Positions 15,884 to 22,904 of a stretch of 27,946 nt of DNA are shown piece by piece (position 1 is the stretch's first letter; each line of letters begins with the position of its first letter). Source of the DNA: an uncultured bacterium (GTDB lineage Bacteria > Verrucomicrobiota > Kiritimatiellia > RFP12 > UBA1067); the NCBI GenBank assembly GCA_900547945.1, contig URIT01000029.1:1-27946 (forward strand), written 5' to 3'. Under the pieces are notes generated by a model, which saw only the letters and a program-made list of their open reading frames with translations, did no database searches and was not told where the DNA came from. The position numbers were made by a program, and so were the translations under genes.

Positions 15884-16654
15884 ATGATCAAGGAAAAATT
15901 CGATCTCACGGGCCGTTGGGCCCTCGTCACGGGCAGCGCGCGCGGCATCGGGCGCGCCATTGCGGCGGGCCTCGCCGAGTTTGGCGCGAAGGTGGTTGTG
16001 CATGGCACGAAGCCGACGCAGCCGCTGGAGGAGTCGCTCGCCGCCGTACGCGCCTGGTCGCCCGATTCGTTCGCGGTGACGGGCGACCTCGCGGAGGAGG
16101 GTGCGGCGGCGAAGCTCTTCGGCGGGATGCGTGCGCGGGGCGTGGAGCCGGATATCGTCGTCTGCAACGCCTCGGTGCAGAAGAACGTCCCCTGGAATGA
16201 GATTACCCAGGCGGACATGACCTGGCAGATGCAGGTGAACTTCAACGCCACGTTCCAGATGTTCCAGCTTGCCTACCCGCACATGAAGGCGCAGGGCTGG
16301 GGACGCATGATCGTCGTCGGAAGTGTGCAGGAACAGCGTCCGCATCCCCTCATGGCGGTCTACGCGGCCTCGAAAAGCGCGCAGGAGAACCTCGTGCGAA
16401 ACCTCGCGCGCCAGATCTCGAAGGAGGGCATCACGGTCAACAACCTCTGTCCGGGCGTCTTCGCGACGGACCGCAACCGCGAGGCACTGGGCAATCCCGT
16501 CTACGCCGAGAAGGTGCTGGCGGCGATTCCGATGCACGACTACGCGCGGCCCGAGGATGCGGCCGGCACCGCCGTGCTGCTCGCCTCCGATGCGGGGCGC
16601 TACATCACGGGCACGACGATCCTGATCGACGGCGGTCTCCGTCTGCCAGGCTGA
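15884..16654 (+). CDS. Short-chain dehydrogenase/reductase (SDR)
   Basis: The protein has 256 residues, the classical SDR length. The cofactor loop TGSARGIG occupies 16-23. The catalytic set is S147, Y160 and K164 (YAASK), and NAS is the structural motif behind beta-4. The C-terminal GTTILIDGG is typical of FabG-like sugar-alcohol or gluconate dehydrogenases. No signal peptide is present, so it is cytoplasmic, unlike its neighbours. AAGAGGA lies 7-13 bp before the ATG. Gaps of 32 bp upstream and 13 bp downstream place it in the operon. It probably interconverts a sugar acid or polyol produced by the surrounding hydrolases; the substrate is not readable. Confidence 0.93.
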   Translation: MIKEKFDLTGRWALVTGSARGIGRAIAAGLAEFGAKVVVHGTKPTQPLEESLAAVRAWSPDSFAVTGDLAEEGAAAKLFGGMRARGVEPDIVVCNASVQKNVPWNEITQADMTWQMQVNFNATFQMFQLAYPHMKAQGWGRMIVVGSVQEQRPHPLMAVYAASKSAQENLVRNLARQISKEGITVNNLCPGVFATDRNREALGNPVYAEKVLAAIPMHDYARPEDAAGTAVLLASDAGRYITGTTILIDGGLRLPG

Positions 16655-16667
16655 GGGAGCGTGCGCC

Positions 16668-18236
16668 GTGCGGAAGCTCGTTCTTCTCCTTTGTGCTGTG
16701 GCTCACGTCGCCGCCGTCTGGGCGGTGGCGGTGACGTTCCACGGCGGAGCCGGGAAGGTCGGCGGCAGTTCGGCGACGGTGCGGTCGGGCGCGTTCAAGG
16801 CGCTCGTCGACTGCGGGACGGCGTATGACGGCGGAAAGGCCGCCTGCGGCTTCCCGTTCGATCCGAAGGGATACGGCCATCTCTTCATCACGCACGCCCA
16901 TCAGGACCATGCGGGGCGCGTGCCGGAGCTCTTCAACGCCGGGTTCACGGGCACGGTGTGGACGACCGGGGCGACGCGCGACCTCCTCGCCGTCGCCTGG
17001 AAATCGCAGATCATCTACGACGCCTGCGCGGAGCGCGACTGGCGTTGGACGAAGCGCGGCAAGAAGGCCGGCATCCGCGTCCACTGGCGCGGCGCGTGCG
17101 AATGGGCGCAGAAGATCGCGCCGGAGAACCTGGGGACGTTCCGGGGGACGTTCGCGGAGCTCAAGGCCACATTGCGGACGACGCCGTTCTCATCGGGATA
17201 CCCGGTCGCGTGCCACACATGCCAGGACCTGGAGCTGGAGGCGATGCTGCGGCACATCCGCACCGTTCCGTTCGACGAGCCGTTTACGGTCGGGCCGCTC
17301 CAGGTGGTGTTCGGCCCCGTGAAGCACCTGCCCGGCGCCGCCTGTATCCGGCTGGAGGACGACGCGGGGTCGGTCGTCTTCTCCGGCGACCTCGGCACCA
17401 CGCGCTCCCGCCTCGTGAAGGAGATTCCCCCCGCGCGGGCGGCGGACGCCGTCTTCATGGAATCCACCTACGGCGACGCCATGCAGGGAACACCCGAGGA
17501 GACGGAGCGCGACTACGCACGCTTCCGCGAGGTGGTGGGGAAGACGGTGCGCGCGGGCGGCGTCGCCTGGATTCCCGCATTCGCCCTCGACCGGTCGCAG
17601 CGTGTGCTGCTGGAGATCAAGCGCGGAATGGACGCGGGTACGATCCCGCCCGAGACGCCTGTCTACTACCCCTCGCCGTCCTCGCGCGAATTCGCCGCGC
17701 TCTACATTGACCATCCCGAGTGGTTCGACGTGCCGGACATGGCGGCGGTCGGTCCGCTCTTCAGGAGGACGCGCAAGAGCTTCTCGCCGAAGGCGAAGCT
17801 GAAGGCGGGGGCGATCCTCCTCACAACGTCCGGCATGATGGACATGGGCTTCTCGCTGAAGTTCGTGCCAGACCTCCTGCCGCGCGCGACGACGGCGGTC
17901 TGCCTCGTCGGCTACCAGTCTCCCGGCACATGCGGCTTCCAGCTGAAGGCCATCGTCGAGGGGCGCGCGAAGAAGCAGGTGGTCGCCGTGCGCGACGGCG
18001 CGACACGGCGCGAGATCCCCGTTGCGGCCTCCGTCCACGTCTTCGGCTGCTTCTCGGGGCACGGCGACGCGCGCGAGAACGACGCCTGGCTCGCGAACAA
18101 CCGCACGTCGCGCATCTTCCTGGTCCACGGCGACCGAAAGAGCCTCGCGGCGCGCGCCGAGGGCCTGCGCGCGCGCTTCGGCTGCCCGGTCGAGGTCGTC
18201 GAGCCGAACCGGGAATACGAGATCCGGAGAGAGTAG
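16668..18236 (+). CDS. Metallo-beta-lactamase/beta-CASP protein with a signal peptide
   Basis: The protein has 522 residues from GTG 16668, with AGGGAG eight bases upstream. The zinc motif H76-A-H78-Q-D80-H81 is followed by FSGDLG, MESTYGD, the beta-CASP segment IPAFALDRSQRVLLEIKR, VGYQSPGTCG and a late FSGHGDA histidine. This is the layout of CPSF73/ysh1-like RNA nucleases and their bacterial relatives. It is unusual that the frame opens with VRKLVLLLCAVAHVAAVWA, which reads as a cleavable signal peptide, implying an extracytoplasmic enzyme. An internal start without the leader would remove the first beta strand (VTFHGGAGKVGGSS), so I keep the start. It lies 13 bp behind the SDR gene. A phosphodiesterase acting on another substrate is possible. 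Confidence 0.88.
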   Translation: MRKLVLLLCAVAHVAAVWAVAVTFHGGAGKVGGSSATVRSGAFKALVDCGTAYDGGKAACGFPFDPKGYGHLFITHAHQDHAGRVPELFNAGFTGTVWTTGATRDLLAVAWKSQIIYDACAERDWRWTKRGKKAGIRVHWRGACEWAQKIAPENLGTFRGTFAELKATLRTTPFSSGYPVACHTCQDLELEAMLRHIRTVPFDEPFTVGPLQVVFGPVKHLPGAACIRLEDDAGSVVFSGDLGTTRSRLVKEIPPARAADAVFMESTYGDAMQGTPEETERDYARFREVVGKTVRAGGVAWIPAFALDRSQRVLLEIKRGMDAGTIPPETPVYYPSPSSREFAALYIDHPEWFDVPDMAAVGPLFRRTRKSFSPKAKLKAGAILLTTSGMMDMGFSLKFVPDLLPRATTAVCLVGYQSPGTCGFQLKAIVEGRAKKQVVAVRDGATRREIPVAASVHVFGCFSGHGDARENDAWLANNRTSRIFLVHGDRKSLAARAEGLRARFGCPVEVVEPNREYEIRRE

Positions 18237-18278
18237 GTTTTCTTGCACGTTCACAGTCCAATCAGAAAAGAGGGAAAG

Positions 18279-20159
18279 ATGAAGCGAAGGGATTTTCTGG
18301 CGCTGCTGGCGAGTTTGCCGGCAGGTGGCGCCCTTGCGGCGGTAGAACGCACGGCCGGGGGGAATGACGGTGCGCCCGAGGGGCACACCATCGTCGTGGA
18401 GGCGGAACGGTTCACCGACTTCGGCGGATGGGTGAACGACGCGCAGTTCATGGACCAGATGGGCTCGCCGTTCCTCCTGGCGCACGGCATGGGGAAGCCC
18501 GTCGCGGACGCGACGGTGGACGTGAAGGTGCCCGCGTCCGGGCTCTACAACGTCTACGCCTACACGCGCAACTGGACGGCGCCGTGGAGCGCGCATGCGG
18601 CCGGCACGTTCCAGGTGCTGGTGAACGGCACGGCGCTGCCGAACGAGCTGGGGACGGGGTCGGGCGACTGGCGGTGGCAGCCCGCCGGCGCGGTCCGCCT
18701 GGAGGCGGGGACGGCGCGGATCGCGCTCCACGACCTCACGGGCTTCGACGCGCGGTGCGATGCGGTCTGCCTGACGACGGGGACGCAGCCGGAGAAACCG
18801 TGCGTGAAGAAGGCGGTGGCGGAGAAGGCGTTCGACCTCGTCGTGTGCGGCGGCGGCATCGCCGGAACCTGCGCGGCGATCTCGGCGGCGCGCCTCGGCC
18901 TGAAGGTCGCGCTCGTGCAGGACCGCCCGGTGCTCGGCGGCGCGAATTCGAGCGAGGTGCGCGTCCACCTGGGCGGCCACATGAACCTCGGCCCCTACCC
19001 GCGCCTCGGCGACGTCGTGGCGGAGATCGGCCCGAAGAGGGGCGGCAACGCCCAGCCCGCCGCCGTCTACGAGGACAGGCGGAAGCTCGATGCCGTCGCC
19101 GCCGAGAAGAACATCTCGCTCTTCCTCAACACGCGCGTGGTGGCGGTGGACAAGACGGCGGACGGCGCGGCGATCGCCGCCGTGACGGGCGTGAACGTCG
19201 CCGACGGATCCCTCACGCGCTTCGCGGCGCCGCTCTTCGCGGACTGCACGGGCGACGCCTGCGTGGGCGCGCTCGCGGGGGCCGACTTCCGCATGGGGCG
19301 CGAGTCGCGCGCCGAGACGGGCGAGGAGATAGCCCCCGAGAAGGCGGACGCGATGACGATGGGTGCGAGCGTGCAGTGGTACACGAAAGAACTGCCGGCG
19401 GTGGTGGCCTTCCCGGCGCGCCCGTGGATGATCGCGTTCAACGAGCAGAACTGCGCCTACGGGACGCGCGGCGACTGGGACTGGGAGACGGGCATGATGC
19501 GCGACCAGATCGCCGAGTTCGAGCGCATCCGCGACTACGGGATGCTCGTCGCCTACTCGAACTGGTCCTACCTGAAGAACTCCTCCGCGCGCAGGGCCGA
19601 GTACGCGAAGCGCGCGTTCGCGTGGGTGGCCTACGTCGCCGGCAAGCGCGAGAGCCGCCGTCTCCTGGGCGACCACATCCTCACGCAGCAGGACATCTTC
19701 GAATACCGCCCCCACCCGGACGGCACCTGCTGCACGACGTGGACGATCGACCTCCACTACCCGCGGGCGATGAAGCACTTCGGCGGCGAGCCGTTCCGCT
19801 CGACCTGCACGCACAACAAGCACTACGCCTACCCGATCCCCTACCGCTGCCTCTACTCGCGCAACGTCGCGAACCTCTTCATGGCGGGACGCAACATCTC
19901 CGTCACGCACGTCGCGCTCGGCACGGTGCGCGTGATGCGCACGACGGGCATGATGGGCGAGGTGGTCGGCATGGCCGCGCGCGTCTGCAGGGAGAAGGGG
20001 TGCCGTCCGCGCGGCGTCTACACGCACCACCTCGACGCGCTCAAGGCGCTGATGGCGAAGGGCGTGGGGACGGGCAAGCGCCAGCCGCCGCAGAACTACA
20101 ACCTCGGCGCGCTCATCCCCGGCGTCCCCCCGGCCGCCGCCGAGCTGAAGGCGCGCTGA
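18279..20159 (+). CDS. Tat-exported FAD-dependent oxidoreductase with an N-terminal beta-sandwich domain
   Basis: The protein has 626 residues from ATG 18279, which follows AAAAGAGGG and opens a Tat leader (KRRDFLALLASLPAGGALA). A further upstream ATG at 18243 would only add residues in front of the Tat motif. Residues about 45-175 (VEAERFTDFGGWV...VLVNGTALP) look like a carbohydrate-binding or galactose-binding-like sandwich. The FAD Rossmann motif is G191-G-G-I-A-G196, followed by VLGGANSSEVRVHLGG. A C-terminal FAD segment (LFMAGRNISVTHVALG) completes the FAD_oxidored family pattern common in PVC polysaccharide loci. It likely oxidises or dehydrates a sugar or glycan part in the periplasm. 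Gaps: 42 bp upstream, 56 bp downstream. Confidence 0.9.
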   Translation: MKRRDFLALLASLPAGGALAAVERTAGGNDGAPEGHTIVVEAERFTDFGGWVNDAQFMDQMGSPFLLAHGMGKPVADATVDVKVPASGLYNVYAYTRNWTAPWSAHAAGTFQVLVNGTALPNELGTGSGDWRWQPAGAVRLEAGTARIALHDLTGFDARCDAVCLTTGTQPEKPCVKKAVAEKAFDLVVCGGGIAGTCAAISAARLGLKVALVQDRPVLGGANSSEVRVHLGGHMNLGPYPRLGDVVAEIGPKRGGNAQPAAVYEDRRKLDAVAAEKNISLFLNTRVVAVDKTADGAAIAAVTGVNVADGSLTRFAAPLFADCTGDACVGALAGADFRMGRESRAETGEEIAPEKADAMTMGASVQWYTKELPAVVAFPARPWMIAFNEQNCAYGTRGDWDWETGMMRDQIAEFERIRDYGMLVAYSNWSYLKNSSARRAEYAKRAFAWVAYVAGKRESRRLLGDHILTQQDIFEYRPHPDGTCCTTWTIDLHYPRAMKHFGGEPFRSTCTHNKHYAYPIPYRCLYSRNVANLFMAGRNISVTHVALGTVRVMRTTGMMGEVVGMAARVCREKGCRPRGVYTHHLDALKALMAKGVGTGKRQPPQNYNLGALIPGVPPAAAELKAR

Positions 20160-20215
20160 ACGGGCTGAACACGAAACGACTGCAAGAATACGACTGCAAG
20201 AAAAGGAAAACGAAC

Positions 20216-22204
20216 ATGAGAAAGCTCTTGATTGCGGCGGCGTTCGCCGCCTGTTCCTGTGGCGGGGCGCTGGCCGCGCCGGCGGCGGACTACGCGACGC
20301 GGGACATCTTCACGGACGGCGAGTTCTTCGTCGGCTGCAACTACTGGGCGAAGAACGCCGGCATGTACATGTGGAGCCAGTGGGCGCCGGATGTCGTGGA
20401 GCGCGAACTCGCCGAGCTCGCGAAATACGGCGTCACCGTGATGCGCGTCTTCCCGCTCTGGCCGGACTTCCAGCCGCTCACGGGCGACTGCCACGCGGGC
20501 GGCAGCTACCGCGCCTTCCTCCAGAACAACAAGCCGCTCCAGAACAAGGCCGGCGTGGACGAGGAGATGATGCGGCGCTTCCGCTTCTTCTGCGACGTCG
20601 CGCAGAAGAACAACATCAAGCTCATCGTCGGCATCGTCACGGGCTGGATGAGCGGACGCCAGTTCGTGCCGGCCGTCTTCGAGGAGAAGAACGTCCTCGT
20701 CGATCCGACTGCGGTCATGTGGCAGACGCGCTTCGTGAAGCACTTCGTCACCGAGCTGAAGGACCACCCCGCCATCGCGGCCTGGGACTACGGCAACGAG
20801 TGCAACTGCATGGGCGCGCACGAAGCGGGCCAGGCCGCGTTCTACAACTGGATGGAGCACATCGGCTCCGCGATCCGCCTCTGCGATCCCACGCGCCCCG
20901 TCGTCTCCGGCATGCACTCCCTCTCGACGTGCGAGACGGACACCGCGCCGATCCGCCTGAACGGCGAGGTGTCGGACATCCTCTGCACCCATCCCTACGC
21001 CCTCTACGTGCCCGGCTGCGGCAAGGAGGCGTTCAACACGATGCGCGTCGCCCTCCACCCCACGGCGGAATCGCTCCTCTACCGCGACCTCGGCGGCAAG
21101 CCCTGCTTCGTGGAGGAGGTCGGCAACCTCGGCACGGGCTACGCGAGCGACGCCCGCACGGCCTCGGGCATGCGCACGACCTTGTTCAGCGCGTGGGCGA
21201 ACGACCTCAAGGGCTGCCTCTGGTGGTGCAACTCCGACCAGGAGGTGCTGGACTTCCCGCCCTACACGCTCACGGCGTGCGAGCGCGAACTCGGCCTCCT
21301 GCGCCAGGACTACTCGCCGAAGCCGGTCATGCTGGAGATGAAGGCGTTCCAGGACTTCCGCGCGACGCTGCCGTTCAGGAAGCTGCCCGCGCGCCGTACG
21401 AACTGCGTCGTCGTCGTCCCCGAGAAGATCCGCGGCTGGGAGCCGGGCTTCGGCTGCTACCTCCTCTGCCGCCAGGCGGGGCTCGATCCGGTCTTCGCCG
21501 GCGCGGAGAACCAGGAACTCCCCGAAAGCGACCTCTACGTCGTCGCGTCCGTCGACCAGGACAAGGGCTACTCCTATCCCGCGCAGTGCCGCTTCTTCGA
21601 CAAGGCGAAGGCGGGCGCCACGGTGCTTGTGGTCCACGGCGGCAATTCGCGCTACACGCACTTCCGCCAGAAGACCGGGCTTGAGATCGACTACGGCTGC
21701 CGCGCGCCGATCAACCGCACCTTCACGCTCGCCGCCCACCCCGACCGCGCGCTGAACTGCTACGACGGCTTCACGACGAAGCTCATCGCCCGCGAATGCG
21801 AGGTGCTGGGCAAGGCGTCCGACGGCGAGCCCGTCTTCACGAAGTTCCGCTACGGGAAGGGCTGGGTCGTCGTCGTGAACGCACCCGTGGACCGCGCGAC
21901 GATCGCCCGCACGGACTGCCTGACGGGGCCGCACGTGATGCCCTACTACCTCATGTTCCGCGAGGCGGCCAGGATCGCCGGCATCCGGACGAAGGTCGCG
22001 AAGGGAGACTGTCCCTACGTCGCGTTCACCGAACACCCCGCCCCCGACGGCTCGACCGTCGTCGTGGGCATCAACTTCGAGCCGCGCGCGGTCACGTGCC
22101 CCATCACCCTTGACGGCACGCTCGGCCGCGTCTGGCGCGGCGACGTGAAGGCGAACGGCATCGTCTTCCCGCCGAACGAAGCCGCCGTGTTTGAGATTAA
22201 GTAG
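20216..22204 (+). CDS. Exported GH5-like (clan GH-A) glycoside hydrolase with a C-terminal amidotransferase-like domain
   Basis: The protein has 662 residues. The start at ATG 20216 follows AAAAGGAAAA and opens a signal peptide (RKLLIAAAFAACSCGGALA). The frame is open far upstream, but that is a shadow of the FAD gene. The TIM barrel starts FFVGCNYWAKNAG. The acid/base Glu is E195 in WDYGNECN, and the probable nucleophile is E301 in CFVEEVG, the clan GH-A pairing of NE and E[VFY]G. After about residue 385 a flavodoxin or glutamine-amidotransferase-like fold follows (VVVVPEKIRGWEPG, TVLVVHGGNSRY), as in GH42-type trimerisation domains. A beta-mannanase, glucanase or galactosidase activity is possible. 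It is the last gene of the run, and its stop lies inside an 8-bp repeat array. Confidence 0.88.
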   Translation: MRKLLIAAAFAACSCGGALAAPAADYATRDIFTDGEFFVGCNYWAKNAGMYMWSQWAPDVVERELAELAKYGVTVMRVFPLWPDFQPLTGDCHAGGSYRAFLQNNKPLQNKAGVDEEMMRRFRFFCDVAQKNNIKLIVGIVTGWMSGRQFVPAVFEEKNVLVDPTAVMWQTRFVKHFVTELKDHPAIAAWDYGNECNCMGAHEAGQAAFYNWMEHIGSAIRLCDPTRPVVSGMHSLSTCETDTAPIRLNGEVSDILCTHPYALYVPGCGKEAFNTMRVALHPTAESLLYRDLGGKPCFVEEVGNLGTGYASDARTASGMRTTLFSAWANDLKGCLWWCNSDQEVLDFPPYTLTACERELGLLRQDYSPKPVMLEMKAFQDFRATLPFRKLPARRTNCVVVVPEKIRGWEPGFGCYLLCRQAGLDPVFAGAENQELPESDLYVVASVDQDKGYSYPAQCRFFDKAKAGATVLVVHGGNSRYTHFRQKTGLEIDYGCRAPINRTFTLAAHPDRALNCYDGFTTKLIARECEVLGKASDGEPVFTKFRYGKGWVVVVNAPVDRATIARTDCLTGPHVMPYYLMFREAARIAGIRTKVAKGDCPYVAFTEHPAPDGSTVVVGINFEPRAVTCPITLDGTLGRVWRGDVKANGIVFPPNEAAVFEIK

Positions 22205-22228
22205 TTAAGTAGTTAAGTGGTTAAGTAG
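22197..22228. repeat. Four tandem 8-bp TTAAGTAG units overlapping a stop codon
   Basis: TTAAGTAG, TTAAGTAG, TTAAGTGG and TTAAGTAG run head to tail. The first unit contains the last lysine codon and the TAG stop of the GH5-like gene. The final G is the first base of the repeat element that follows. The unit is the same as at 1115-1146. Confidence 0.85.
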
Positions 22229-22489
22229 AGGTAATTTCAAAACCTCGGTACGCTGGGGCCGGGAGGTCATTTGACGGGAGGCGGGCGGAGCGATTGCGCC
22301 ATCTTTCGTGACGTGTGGGGGCTGGCTCGCGTAGTCGAATTCGCGGGGCCTGATCACCGCCTCGCAGACGGCCATGAACAGCCTGTGCCTGGCGTCGAGT
22401 TCGCCGATGTTGTCTTCGATCCAGGGGAAGAGTCCCTGGTTGAGTTCGTCCCAGAGTCCGCGGATGGCGCCGGCGCATGAAGTTTTCAT
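22205..22489 (-). CDS. Small leaderless frame in repeat element A (94 residues), possible transposase N-terminus
   Basis: The frame starts MKTSCAGAIRGLWDELNQ and continues GLFPWIEDNIGELDARHRLF to about residue 53 (PREFDYA). All of that is shared with copy B. Beyond that point the two copies are in different frames because of a 40-bp indel, so only the first 53 residues are conserved. Here the frame runs out in the 8-bp array. The acidic and helical start, with an LDARHRLFMAV-like segment, recalls N-termini of DDE transposases, a weak resemblance. No function is assigned. It may be a truncated transposase start or a real small protein. Confidence 0.35.
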   Translation of the reverse strand: MKTSCAGAIRGLWDELNQGLFPWIEDNIGELDARHRLFMAVCEAVIRPREFDYASQPPHVTKDGAIAPPASRQMTSRPQRTEVLKLPLLNHLTT

Positions 22490-22584
22490 GACCGGATTGT
22501 ACGATATAACAAAAGAATAGTCAATGAATATCTATGAAAATATCAATTAACTACCCCCCCCCACGAAAAATTCAACTTGCCACT
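22228..22584. repeat. Repeat element copy A (MITE-like, about 357 bp)
   Basis: From GAGGTAATTTC at 22228 to CAACTTGCCACT ending 22584 the sequence matches copy B at 27501-27891. The match holds except for a 40-bp segment missing here (after 22320, GGGGGCTGGC), a longer C-run near 22552 and a few substitutions in the A+T-rich part. The right end (AGTGGCAAGTTGAA on the minus strand) loosely mirrors the left end AGAGGTAATTTCAA, with 10 of 14 positions matching, as decayed terminal inverted repeats would. It contains a minus-strand promoter and small frame. Confidence 0.85.
22496..22524 (-). promoter_or_regulatory. Near-consensus leaderless promoter in element A
   Basis: On the minus strand TTGACT (complement 22519-22524), a 17-bp spacer and TACAAT (complement 22496-22501) precede the ATG (complement 22487-22489) by six bases. 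The transcript would start at the ATG itself. Confidence 0.75.
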
Positions 22585-22697
22585 TGCCTTCGGACTGGAT
22601 AAATGCAATAATGGTTGCACACGATTCCTCGTGGCGCGGAGGGTGTCGGTGGTGGGTTTCCTGTCGGGTGGCAGGACCATCGGCACGGTGTCAGAGG

Positions 22698-22714
22698 GGT
22701 TTTGAAATTACCTC
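22698..22714. repeat. Inverted copy of the element's left end
   Basis: GGTTTTGAAATTACCTC is the exact reverse complement of GAGGTAATTTCAAAACC at 22228-22244. It may be the right-hand terminal inverted repeat of a 487-bp element (22228-22714) or the end of a second, oppositely oriented relative. No target-site duplication is evident. The 113 bp between 22585 and 22697 match nothing else I can see in the window. Confidence 0.8.
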
Positions 22715-22718
22715 AATT

Positions 22719-22847
22719 ATGGAGACATTTGAGAGATTCAAAATCGTGGAGGACGGCGCCATGGACTGGACGCGCGTGTGGTCGGGGGCGAACGATGCCG
22801 AACTGAAGATGTTCGACGTGGCCGGCACGGTGATCTTCGTGCGGTGA
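22719..22847 (+). pseudogene. C-terminal remnant of an unidentified gene
   Basis: A 42-residue frame (METFERFKIVEDGAMDW and FDVAGTVIFVR at its end) begins right behind the inverted element end. It reads like the tail of a larger protein cut off by the repeat. The frame continues open upstream through the repeat, which argues for fusion by insertion rather than a native start. I do not recognise the parent family. Confidence 0.4.
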
Positions 22848-22904
22848 GGAGTTTAGAGCTTGGAGCTTGGGTACGGATGATTTGAACAATTCAAGGAGAA
22901 TGTG

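Noticed and set aside
17190..20030. A 946-codon minus-strand frame over the MBL and FAD genes
   Set aside because: Both plus-strand genes have clear catalytic motifs and ribosome-binding sites; the minus frame has none.
18428..20215. Extension of the GH5-like frame nearly 1.8 kb upstream
   Set aside because: The upstream part is the alternative frame of the FAD oxidoreductase. The signal peptide and ribosome-binding site fix the start at 20216.
22584..22847. An 87-residue frame spanning the repeat and the gene remnant
   Set aside because: Its first half is repeat sequence (the GFEIT stretch recurs in copy B). Only the last 42 residues look protein-like, so it is listed as a remnant.
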